Part shown: one piece after another, positions 1 to 5,681 of the stretch
How the letters are laid out: each line of letters opens with the position of its first letter
How positions within the stretch are numbered: position 1 is the first letter of the stretch
Origin: Puniceicoccales bacterium
Lineage (GTDB): Bacteria > Verrucomicrobiota > Verrucomicrobiia > Opitutales > JAIRLG01
Direction of reading: 5' to 3'
Length of the DNA stretch: 5,681 nucleotides
Assembly: GCA_031255915.1 (NCBI GenBank)
Contig: JAIRRP010000063.1
Span: 1 to 5,681 of the forward strand
Position numbers and translations under genes: made by a program
Notes under the pieces: generated by a model
Seen by the model: the letters and a program-made list of their open reading frames with translations, nothing else
What the model was told of the DNA's origin: nothing
Databases searched by the model: none

Positions 1-1
1 A

Positions 2-1087
2 TTTCGACTGAACTCATTGCCGCATCGCGTCGACCATCGCCCATTGCCGGTGATACATGTGGTGGATATGAGGCACGAAGTAGGGGATCGGATGCCGCTT
101 CTGTTCTCTCGGGTACTACTTAAAAAACTTCAGGAAAGGTTAGAAAAACAGGAGCAAAGTATCCTCTTTCTCAATCGTCGAGGTTACGCTTCGAGCTGTC
201 TCTGCATGGCGTGCGAGTATGTCACTATATGTCCCTGTTGTAGCGTTTCCCTGACGCACCATCGCGCCATATCAGCGATGAAATGCCATCTGTGCGGCCA
301 TCGCGAATCTTTGCCAGACACTTGTCCAAAGTGCGGCGCTCGGAACTTGAAACTCGTGGGTTCCGGTACGCAGAAGATAGAGACGAAGCTCCAGTCGATT
401 TTTCCTCGGGCGAGGATTCTTCGGATCGACTCTGACAGTACGGCCCGAAAAGAGGCCCTACCCAAAGCGTTGGGACAATTTCGGCGCCGGGAATGGGATA
501 TTCTCATCGGCACACAGATGATTTCCAAAGGGTTAGATTTTCCAGAGGTAACATTAGTGGGGTTACTTCAGAGCGATCTTTCCCTCAATGTACCGGATTT
601 TCGCGCGAATGAACGTACTTTTCAGCTGATCTCTCAGGTGGCCGGCCGAGCGGGCCGAAGCGAAAAACCGGGAGAAGTTATTCTTCAGACGTTTTGTCCG
701 CAAAATGACACTATTCGCTGGGCACAACATGCACAATTTGAGGATTTTGCTGAAGAGGAGATGAAATTGCGACAGCAGTTCGGCTATCCTCCTTACCGCC
801 ATATCATTCGCCATCTTCTGCGCGGGAAAGATGCTATGGAAACAGCTCACTGTGCCGAAATATGGGGAAATTATCTCCGACAACAGCTCGATTGGGAACA
901 CATCGAACTGCGCGGGCCGGTGAGCTCGAGCATTGAGAAAATACAAAACTATTACCGCCATACGTTATTTTTTTTCGTTACGAACGTTTCTAAAATCCTA
1001 CCGATTTTGCTGCGGCTCCGCGAATCTTTTCCGTGGAACCGTCATGTGATCGATTTTTGGGATGTCGATCCCGTGGACATGAGCTAG
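2..1087 (+). CDS. priA: Primosomal protein N' (PriA replication restart helicase), C-terminal part, 5' end outside window
   Basis: PriA is the 3'-to-5' superfamily 2 DNA helicase that recognises stalled forks and reloads the replicative helicase through the primosome. The frame is open to the window edge (first full codon at base 2), so the TTG at 17 is not a real start; about 361 of the usual 700-odd residues are visible. Counting from base 17, NRRGYA is at 53-58. The zinc-binding cysteine pairs typical of PriA follow: C63/C66, C72/C75, C90/C93 and C103/C106. Next come helicase motif V-like GTQMISKGLDFP at 165-176, PDFRANERTFQL at 193-204 and motif VI QVAGRAGR at 207-214. GYPPY at 256-260 opens the C-terminal domain, and the protein ends in the family-style DVDP. 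The N-terminal DNA-binding domain and Walker A/B motifs lie upstream and cannot be checked. No frameshift is seen. It converges with the OTU gene. Confidence 0.95.
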   Translation, partial: FRLNSLPHRVDHRPLPVIHVVDMRHEVGDRMPLLFSRVLLKKLQERLEKQEQSILFLNRRGYASSCLCMACEYVTICPCCSVSLTHHRAISAMKCHLCGHRESLPDTCPKCGARNLKLVGSGTQKIETKLQSIFPRARILRIDSDSTARKEALPKALGQFRRREWDILIGTQMISKGLDFPEVTLVGLLQSDLSLNVPDFRANERTFQLISQVAGRAGRSEKPGEVILQTFCPQNDTIRWAQHAQFEDFAEEEMKLRQQFGYPPYRHIIRHLLRGKDAMETAHCAEIWGNYLRQQLDWEHIELRGPVSSSIEKIQNYYRHTLFFFVTNVSKILPILLRLRESFPWNRHVIDFWDVDPVDMS

Positions 1088-1130
1088 ACGGTGAGTTTCA
1101 TTGGGAATTAGCATCGCCATTCCTAATCGA

Positions 1131-1276
1131 CGTCTCCATATCTTCCGGCGGGTTTGCCGCCTTTGAGCCCTTCGGGCTCTTGCCCGCTACGCGGGCCGCG
1201 GTAAGGAAAAATGAAAGCTCCCGCTTTGCATTTTTCTCTTACCGCAAAGGCGGCAAACGAATACTTTCAAACCCAA
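1131..1276. repeat. Structured dispersed repeat, copy 1 (four-way-junction palindromic element)
   Basis: The core at 1152-1258 is closed by a perfect 13-bp inverted repeat (gtttgccgccttt at 1152-1164 with its complement at 1246-1258). Inside are three hairpins. The first is 1165-1179 (6 bp, loop ttc), the second 1182-1196 (6 bp, loop tac). The third is a long arm at 1198-1245 pairing 8+8+5 bp, with single-base bulges at T1237 and G1228 and a 4-base loop at 1219-1222. Similarity to copy 2 extends outside the palindrome: cgtctcc at 1131-1137, then 11 unmatched bases, then cgggtttgcc at 1149; on the right, gaat..tttcaa at 1259-1270. The element sits midway between the convergent ends of priA (43 bases away) and the OTU gene (about 36 bases away). 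It may be a MITE- or REP-like element or a bidirectional 3'-end structure; there is no T-tract of the intrinsic-terminator kind. Confidence 0.85.
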
Positions 1277-1311
1277 CCCACTCAAGGTTACATGTTCCCG
1301 CTTTCAACACC

Positions 1312-2712
1312 TTAATTTTTCACAATAGCTTGGTAGTGGTTGATACCATTATAATAAATCATGACACTATGAGGATATATTGTAGTGAGAAGTTCAGCTA
1401 TGCACTGAGGATTACTATTATCAGATATCACGGTGCTTGAAACACGTTCCCCTTTTTTGTCAAAAAAATAACACCCATACTCACCTGTGAACGTACCATC
1501 AACATCTTTTGGATAAACAACCAGTAGAGGTAATGCTATAGCTTTAGCTAAGTATTTTAGATCGGTCATTACTAACCAAAGATTGTCACTTGGCATCGTC
1601 ATGAGATATTGATAACGAACTGGGTCAGTTTCTTGAAGAAAGAGACTGGTTGCTTCATTTTGAAGTTGAGAGAGACTGGTATGAGTGTTGTTGTTGATTC
1701 GTGAAAATAACTCAAAGCGATATAAATTCGTATCAAGGGAGTAGAGAAGTGTATTTAATTCATGAAATTGATTCAGATTAATATTCGATAGCCTTATGGC
1801 TGAATATGGAGGTATTGTAACAGACATGGGTAATGTTCTCCGTTCTGAATCAGTTACTGAATCTAATGAAGTCTGTAATGAAAAAGCGTTTACAAAGAAC
1901 CATCGTATTGAATTGAATGCTTCTGCAATAAGTGCTTTTTGACCTTTTTGGCCTGTTTTCTTACGCAGTTCGGTCATTAGAGTATAATCCGCTGAAGATG
2001 GAGAACTGGCACTGAAATTATCAGGAATGGTGTCGAAGTTACCAATAGTTTGATTTGGGTTTTGGTCTCTCAGATTTTTAAGTGAGCGCAATACGGACCA
2101 AAAACCGCAATTGCCATCACCCGAAACATCCTCAATTTTTAAACGAGGATCGATCCTCTGAAGGAACTGTTCCAGAGGATTATTCGAAACCCAAACACGC
2201 GCCAAAGTCACGAGGACTTTGGTAGGATTAGGAACGAAGGTGATGGCCATGAAGCCATTTTCATTAGGCATATATCCGATATTGAGCTCATCACTCCCTT
2301 GATTCTTTTTAAGGAAGCCGTTGGGCAATGAGATACGCCGAAGTGGATTGGGCTGAGGGTCCGTGTCGTAGGGTTGCTCCCAAAGGTTTTGGTCATGGAA
2401 AATTTTGACCGCACAAAGGGAGGTAGAATGAAAATTTTGCGGTAACTCGAAAGAGATAGTGTAAGCATCATAGTTTAATCTATAAATATCCCATATGTGG
2501 TAGGATACATCCGTCGCGGAAATGCCCAGCTGGTTTAGATGGCGTTCGATGATGCTGCGGTCCGTAGCTGCAACCATCTGTGCCTCTGTCCAAAAATCAT
2601 CGGCTGAGTTTTGGTCCTTCCAGGTGGTGGTACATCCATAGCTCAGAGGGCATACTGCCCAAATGGCAATACCTATAAATTTAGAGATAAGGCAAGAGTA
2701 ACGGTTAGGCAT
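1312..2712 (-). CDS. Secreted protein with OTU-like cysteine protease (putative deubiquitinase) domain
   Basis: This 466-residue protein has an N-terminal export signal: a basic start, a hydrophobic stretch at about 12-25, and a small residue before C27. The LSYGC sequence is only a poor lipobox, so cleavage by signal peptidase I is as likely as a lipid anchor. Residues about 30-185 match no family I recognise. The OTU signature starts at 197 with SGDGNCGFW (D199, predicted nucleophile C202). DNLWLVMTDLKYLAKAIALPLLVVY (376-400) resembles the OTU 'W..EL.ALA...I.V' helix and strand. NGINHYQAIV (455-464) supplies the predicted catalytic H459 near the C-terminus. OTU domains cleave ubiquitin or ubiquitin-like chains. 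The C202-H459 distance of about 257 residues exceeds that of most OTUs, so an insertion (about 210-370) is implied. Codon and base use is more A+T-rich than the neighbours. No strong Shine-Dalgarno is seen before ATG 2712. Enzyme activity and export to a host are inferred. Confidence 0.8.
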   Translation of the reverse strand: MPNRYSCLISKFIGIAIWAVCPLSYGCTTTWKDQNSADDFWTEAQMVAATDRSIIERHLNQLGISATDVSYHIWDIYRLNYDAYTISFELPQNFHSTSLCAVKIFHDQNLWEQPYDTDPQPNPLRRISLPNGFLKKNQGSDELNIGYMPNENGFMAITFVPNPTKVLVTLARVWVSNNPLEQFLQRIDPRLKIEDVSGDGNCGFWSVLRSLKNLRDQNPNQTIGNFDTIPDNFSASSPSSADYTLMTELRKKTGQKGQKALIAEAFNSIRWFFVNAFSLQTSLDSVTDSERRTLPMSVTIPPYSAIRLSNINLNQFHELNTLLYSLDTNLYRFELFSRINNNTHTSLSQLQNEATSLFLQETDPVRYQYLMTMPSDNLWLVMTDLKYLAKAIALPLLVVYPKDVDGTFTGEYGCYFFDKKGERVSSTVISDNSNPQCIAELLTTIYPHSVMIYYNGINHYQAIVKN

Positions 2713-2777
2713 AATGGGTAGCTGGCAATTTCTCTATGTGAGATAAAAAATCAGGCAAGCAAATAACCATCTCCCAG

Positions 2778-2805
2778 AAAATAAAAATTTTCGCTAAAAT
2801 GACAA
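2778..2805 (-). promoter_or_regulatory. Candidate sigma70-like promoter for the OTU gene
   Basis: On the minus strand TTGTCA (2805-2800, five of six matches to the -35 consensus) is followed after 16 bases by TATTTT (2783-2778, four of six matches to -10). It lies about 65 bases before the OTU start codon in the divergent intergenic region. The region is A+T-rich, so chance matches are easy; this is a weak call. Confidence 0.25.
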
Positions 2806-2848
2806 TTGATTTCCGTAAAGCTCCTGCATTTTCATCCTTGGCAAGCGA

Positions 2849-2864
2849 GGGAAGAATTTTTCCC
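2849..2864 (+). other. Small hairpin in the region upstream of gatB
   Basis: gggaa (2849-2853) and ttccc (2860-2864) can pair around a 6-base loop, 23 bases before the gatB start codon. It would sit in the 5' leader if transcription begins upstream. It is short, A+T-containing and has no sign of a riboswitch or T-box, so any regulatory role is a guess. Confidence 0.2.
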
Positions 2865-2877
2865 TACTTTCCCTGAC

Positions 2878-2881
2878 GAGG
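2878..2881 (+). promoter_or_regulatory. Shine-Dalgarno site of gatB
   Basis: GAGG ends six bases before the ATG at 2888, a normal spacing. It supports this start over the ATG at 2806, which lies in another frame and opens only a short shadow reading frame. Confidence 0.65.
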
Positions 2882-2887
2882 AAAATT

Positions 2888-4339
2888 ATGGAATACGATG
2901 TGGTGATTGGTCTAGAAGTACATGTACAGGTCAAAACGCGCACAAAGCTCTTCTCCGGATGCCCCTATACTTATGGAGCGGAACCCAATACACTGACAGA
3001 TCCTGTTGTTTTGGGACTTCCGGGTGCTCTACCGGTGATCAATCAAGAAGCTATTCGTCAGGGGATCAAGACCGGCCTGATGTTCGAATGCCGCATAGCG
3101 GACATCTGCAAATGGGATCGGAAGCATTACTTTTACCCCGATTGTCCTAAAAATTACCAGATTTCCCAATATGATCAACCCCTGTGTCGAGGTGGTTATG
3201 TGGAGATTGAAAAACCAGGAAATGCTCGTAATATCATGGGAGAACATCGCAAAGTTGCCCTGAATCGCATTCATCTGGAAGAAGATGTCGGAAAATTGAC
3301 CCACAGCGAATGCGACAGCCTTGTAGATTTCAATCGTGCGGGAGTTCCTTTGCTGGAAATTGTCTCGGAACCCGATATTTTTTCTTCCGAGGAGGCATTT
3401 GCCTACCTGCATTCACTCCAGATGCATCTCATTTATGCCGGGATTTCCGATGGAGATATGGAAAAAGGACATATCCGCTGTGATGCCAATATCAGTCTGC
3501 GACCCAAGGGCAGCAGTACCCTCGGAACCCGCGTCGAATTGAAGAACCTCAACTCTATCTCCGGTGTGAAAAATGGAATCGAGTACGAAGTCGCTCGCCA
3601 GAAAAGAATCTTGGATAGCGGAGGTTACATCGAGCAGGAGACGCGTCGTTGGGATGCAGAACAACATATCTCGACGGGAATGCGTACTAAGGAAATGGCC
3701 GATGATTACCGTTATTTTCCCGATCCGGATATCATGCCCGTCACCGTTGACGAAAAGTTATTATCCATTTTACGGGAAGAACTTCCGGAATTGCCTTTCC
3801 GGAAGCAGGAGCGCTACCAATTGGATTACGATCTTCCCTATACATTGACATCTGTCCTGTGTCCTAACGCGGAACTGAGCGCGTTTTACGAACGGGCGAT
3901 CCAGCATCATCAAGCTCCCCGAATCATCGCAAATTTCATAGCCAATGATCTGTTAAGAGAATTGGGCGAATCCAATGGTCAAATAACGCTCCAGACGATG
4001 CCATTGAAACCTGAGCATCTGGCGAAATTGGCGCAGTTTATCGAAGAGGGTCGAATTTCGAAGCAGGTCGCACAGAATTTATTTATGGAGGTATTTCGCC
4101 ATGGAAAGTCACTTGATGAATTGATCTGTGCGCAACAATGGGAGCAGAGCTTCACCAAGGATGAATTGAATGCCCTCTGCCGAAGGATAATGACGGCAAA
4201 TCCTAAACCTGTCGAAGAATATCGCAGGGGAAAGACCGGTGCCATCAATGCCCTTAAGGGTCCTGTGATGAAGGAGACAAAAGGTCAAGCGAATCCCCAA
4301 CTCATTGACCAGGTGCTGAAAGAATTATTATCCGAGTAG
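2888..4339 (+). CDS. gatB: Aspartyl/glutamyl-tRNA(Asn/Gln) amidotransferase subunit B
   Basis: GatB is the kinase/tRNA-binding subunit of the cytoplasmic GatCAB complex, which converts mischarged Glu-tRNA(Gln) or Asp-tRNA(Asn) to the amidated form using ammonia from GatA. The 483 residues match the usual family length. Visible landmarks are GLEVHVQ (8-14), PNT..DPV.LGLPGALPV (33-50), YFYPDCPKNYQISQY (81-95), HLEEDVGK (129-136), DFNRAGVPLLEIVSEPD (147-163), RCDANISLRP (197-206), RVELKNLNS (215-223) and ADDYRYFPDPD (271-281). After these comes the helical tail/YqeY-like domain (about 325-483), ending in the typical ALKGPVMKETKGQANP segment. All motifs look intact, so it should be active. The start is backed by GAGG six bases upstream. 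gatA and gatC, often adjacent, are absent here: upstream is the divergent OTU gene and downstream is tatD. The name is certain; whether the organism uses it for Gln, Asn or both cannot be read from this window. Confidence 0.97.
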   Translation: MEYDVVIGLEVHVQVKTRTKLFSGCPYTYGAEPNTLTDPVVLGLPGALPVINQEAIRQGIKTGLMFECRIADICKWDRKHYFYPDCPKNYQISQYDQPLCRGGYVEIEKPGNARNIMGEHRKVALNRIHLEEDVGKLTHSECDSLVDFNRAGVPLLEIVSEPDIFSSEEAFAYLHSLQMHLIYAGISDGDMEKGHIRCDANISLRPKGSSTLGTRVELKNLNSISGVKNGIEYEVARQKRILDSGGYIEQETRRWDAEQHISTGMRTKEMADDYRYFPDPDIMPVTVDEKLLSILREELPELPFRKQERYQLDYDLPYTLTSVLCPNAELSAFYERAIQHHQAPRIIANFIANDLLRELGESNGQITLQTMPLKPEHLAKLAQFIEEGRISKQVAQNLFMEVFRHGKSLDELICAQQWEQSFTKDELNALCRRIMTANPKPVEEYRRGKTGAINALKGPVMKETKGQANPQLIDQVLKELLSE

Positions 4340-4401
4340 AACATTCGCATCTAAAACCTGAGCCGCTCTTTAAAGCCGTGGAATTATCTTCACCATAAAA
4401 A

Positions 4402-5235
4402 ATGTGCTCTCCATCTCTTAAAATGCCGCCCGTGACCTGGATCGATACCCATTGTCATCCCGATTACCTCTTGAAGTCCGGCAAGATGGAAGAGGCCTGG
4501 GAATGCTCTCAAAACGCAGGTGTTCGACATTGGATCGCCCTGAGTACGGAAAAAGAAGATACAGCTCTCTATGCCCGGGCAGCTGAAACTTACGAATTCA
4601 TCTCCTATACGGTCGGAATCCATCCACAAAATGCCCCATCCATTTCATTGGAATCACTGGAAAAAACCGTCGTTTCCTGGGATAATCATCTTGGGCGCAG
4701 GGGTTTTGTGGGGGTAGGGGAGATCGGCCTCGATTATTCGCGATTACCGGAATCCCTCTCCGAGAGAAATACAGCGATCTGTCGACAGAAAGAAACTTTT
4801 AGATACCAATTACGCTGGGCTGTACGGCATGATGTTCCAATTGTTCTGCATGCGAGGGATGCTTTTCAGGATGTCCTCACTATCCTGGAAGAAATGGGAA
4901 CCAACGGGATGAAGGTCGTATGGCATTGTTTTTGCGAAGGGCCTGAGGAGATACGAGCACTCAATGCCCGTGGCATGCGCGCATCTTTTACAGGAATCGT
5001 CACCTTTAAAAATACCGACAAAGTCCGCGAAGCACTAAGGGCACAGGGATTAGAACGCCTCATGATTGAGACAGATGCTCCCTACTTAACACCAGTTCCT
5101 CATCGCGGAAAAATCAATACCCCGGCCTATTTGGCATTTACGGCAAAGTACATCGCCCATTACTTGGGCATACCGATTCAAGAGTTGTCGGAGCATTTGG
5201 AATCTAATTCCCGAAAGTTTTTCCGAATCCGGTAG
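4402..5235 (+). CDS. tatD: TatD-family metal-dependent hydrolase (DNase)
   Basis: TatD-family proteins are cytoplasmic TIM-barrel hydrolases with two divalent metals. Characterised members are 3'-5' exonucleases or DNases linked to DNA repair, RNA processing and DNA fragmentation. The 277 residues show the full metal-ligand set in order: DTHCH (15-19, ligands H17 and H19), GIHP (72-75), GEIGLDY (106-112, ligand E107), LHARDA (149-154, H150), HCF (175-177, H175) and ETDAPYLTP (223-231, D225), then RGK.N.P (235-241). The loop after HCF reads HCFCEG instead of the common HCFSG, one residue longer. ATG 4402 is taken as the start, but ATG 4423 or GTG 4432 would place DTHCH nearer the usual N-terminal position; none has a clear Shine-Dalgarno. 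It follows gatB by 62 bases with no terminator seen, so co-transcription is likely. Paralogues (YcfH, YjjV) are hard to separate by eye, so the symbol is a family-level name. Confidence 0.92.
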   Translation: MCSPSLKMPPVTWIDTHCHPDYLLKSGKMEEAWECSQNAGVRHWIALSTEKEDTALYARAAETYEFISYTVGIHPQNAPSISLESLEKTVVSWDNHLGRRGFVGVGEIGLDYSRLPESLSERNTAICRQKETFRYQLRWAVRHDVPIVLHARDAFQDVLTILEEMGTNGMKVVWHCFCEGPEEIRALNARGMRASFTGIVTFKNTDKVREALRAQGLERLMIETDAPYLTPVPHRGKINTPAYLAFTAKYIAHYLGIPIQELSEHLESNSRKFFRIR

Positions 5236-5477
5236 CGGACCTTCTTCCCTAAAGAAAGGAAATCTACTTTCCAAATTTCCGCTTCTTCTAATAGCCAAAG
5301 CATTTTTGGAAAATTTATTTCCGTTCACCTAGCCGCCATGGACTTCTTATGTGAATCTCCAACAGTTGCCCCGAAGGAAGCCCTTTTGTATTTTTTCCTA
5401 ATCATATCCTCCTTTTAAGTTTTCTCTCATGGAGCTTCCTTCTGCAGATTGCTTTTAGACTTCCCATAGAAGAGCAG
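5236..5477. other. Intergenic stretch after tatD without a confirmed gene
   Basis: These 242 bases, A+T-rich in parts, separate tatD from repeat copy 2. Two weak hairpins are visible, GGAAA/TTTCC at 5258-5272 and at 5308-5322, each with 5 bp and a 5-base loop. Neither is GC-rich or followed by a T-run, so neither is called a terminator. The only coding candidates are the tiny minus-strand frames described separately. Confidence 0.5.
5325..5405 (-). CDS. Speculative 26-residue basic small protein
   Basis: This minus-strand reading frame starts at ATG 5405 and begins MIRKKYKRASFG; it is rich in Lys and Arg and matches no family I recognise. A perfect AGGAGG (5413-5408) precedes it, but only two bases separate it from the ATG, closer than the normal 5-9, which weakens the case. 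A 10-codon frame (MRENLKGGYD, 5430-5398) has AAGGA six bases before its own ATG and ends overlapping this start, as in translational coupling. It lies in the gap between tatD and repeat copy 2. Short frames like this arise by chance. Confidence 0.2.
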   Translation of the reverse strand: MIRKKYKRASFGATVGDSHKKSMAAR

Positions 5478-5622
5478 CGTCTCCGTTCGGCCAGACGGGT
5501 TTGCCACCTTTGAGCCCTTCGGGCTCGCCCGCTACGCGGGCTGCGAAAGGAAAAAATGAAAGCTTCCGCTTTGCATTTTTCCCTTTCGCAAAGGCGGCAA
5601 ACCGAATGATTTCAAGATCAAG
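5478..5622. repeat. Structured dispersed repeat, copy 2 (four-way-junction palindromic element)
   Basis: This is the same element as copy 1, in the same orientation. The outer stem is 5498-5511 with 5590-5603 and has one A-C mismatch (5506/5595). Hairpin 1 (5512-5526) and hairpin 2 (5527-5541) are identical in sequence to copy 1 but directly abutting, without the two-base spacer. The long arm is 5543-5589 with loop 5564-5567, a bulge at G5573 and one A-C mismatch (5551/5581). Three long-arm pairs differ from copy 1 by matched double changes (5546/5586, 5547/5585, 5549/5583). The left flank cgtctcc (5478-5484) lies the same 11 bases from cgggtttgcc as in copy 1; the right flank cgaat..tttcaa reaches about 5615. 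It overlaps no convincing gene. Confidence 0.85.
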
Positions 5623-5671
5623 CATCCATGAAATATAGACCCCACCAAGGGAAATATGGCAAGGATTCACG

Positions 5672-5681
5672 ATGACCGTCG
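5672..5681 (+). CDS. Possible start of a further gene, truncated by window end
   Basis: AAGGA (5661-5665) stands six bases before ATG 5672, an ideal ribosome-binding arrangement, and the frame (Met-Thr-Val...) runs off the window. Only three codons are visible, so no product can be named. An alternative ATG at 5656 with AAGGG four bases upstream is in a different frame (5656 and 5672 differ by 16 bases). Confidence 0.3.

Noticed and set aside
1198..1245. Long arm as an intrinsic terminator
   Set aside because: The stem is long, but no run of T follows on either strand; the T-run lies inside the stem. A termination role is not excluded but is not shown.
1152..1258. tRNA-like cloverleaf
   Set aside because: Four-way topology is present, but loops are only 3-4 bases, the closing stem is 13 bp and no T-loop, anticodon loop or CCA end is found.
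1033..1440. Plus-strand open frame of 135 residues across the priA end and repeat copy 1
   Set aside because: It overlaps the priA end in another frame, reads through the palindromic repeat and antisense into the OTU gene end, and has no recognisable domain.
2208..2471. Minus-strand frame inside the OTU gene
   Set aside because: An alternate-frame shadow of a gene with recognisable catalytic motifs.
2806..3150. Plus-strand frame of 114 residues at the gatB start
   Set aside because: It overlaps gatB in another frame; gatB has clear family motifs and its own Shine-Dalgarno.
5455..5670. Minus-strand open frame of 71 residues over repeat copy 2
   Set aside because: Most of it is translation of the structured repeat; such peptides often appear as false genes. 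No ribosome-binding site or family match.
1..5681. CRISPR array or tandem repeats
   Set aside because: No regularly spaced short repeats seen; the only repetition is the two copies of the structured element.

Overview
The window reads as part of a bacterial chromosome of moderate G+C content. It holds two housekeeping blocks separated by one atypical, more A+T-rich gene. The housekeeping proteins are full-domain bacterial forms: PriA helicase, GatB amidotransferase subunit and TatD-family hydrolase. The GatB C-terminus (a 'NALKGPVMK...KGQANP' style) and the overall look suggest a member of the Planctomycetes-Verrucomicrobia-Chlamydiae group, perhaps Verrucomicrobia. This is an impression from remembered family members, not a search result. 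A predicted secreted OTU-type cysteine protease (a deubiquitinase fold otherwise typical of eukaryotes, their viruses and host-associated bacteria) hints at a life in contact with eukaryotic hosts.

Layout from left to right: (1) the C-terminal half of priA on the plus strand, truncated by the window edge, ends at 1087. (2) A 224-base gap holds copy 1 of a structured repeat of about 145 bases (about 1131-1276). (3) A convergent minus-strand gene at 1312-2712 encodes an exported protein with an OTU-like catalytic domain. (4) A divergent intergenic region of 175 bases follows, with a weak candidate promoter for the OTU gene and a Shine-Dalgarno for gatB. (5) gatB (2888-4339) and tatD (4402-5235) lie on the plus strand, 62 bases apart and probably co-transcribed. 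(6) A 446-base tail contains speculative tiny minus-strand reading frames, copy 2 of the repeat (about 5478-5622) and a likely start codon of a further plus-strand gene at 5672.

The strongest unexplained signal is the repeat. Both copies fold into the same four-way-junction plan: a 13-bp outer stem enclosing two 6-bp GC-rich hairpins and one long arm of about 21 bp. Three base pairs in the long arm differ between the copies by matched changes on both sides, so pairing is kept although sequence is not. This points to selection on, or mechanistic need for, the folded form. It is not a tRNA and codes for no evident protein.

The genes do not form one pathway. priA serves replication restart. gatB serves tRNA-dependent amidation (its partners gatA and gatC are not in the window). 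tatD serves nucleic acid or 3'-end processing. The OTU protein is probably a later acquisition that acts outside the cytoplasm.
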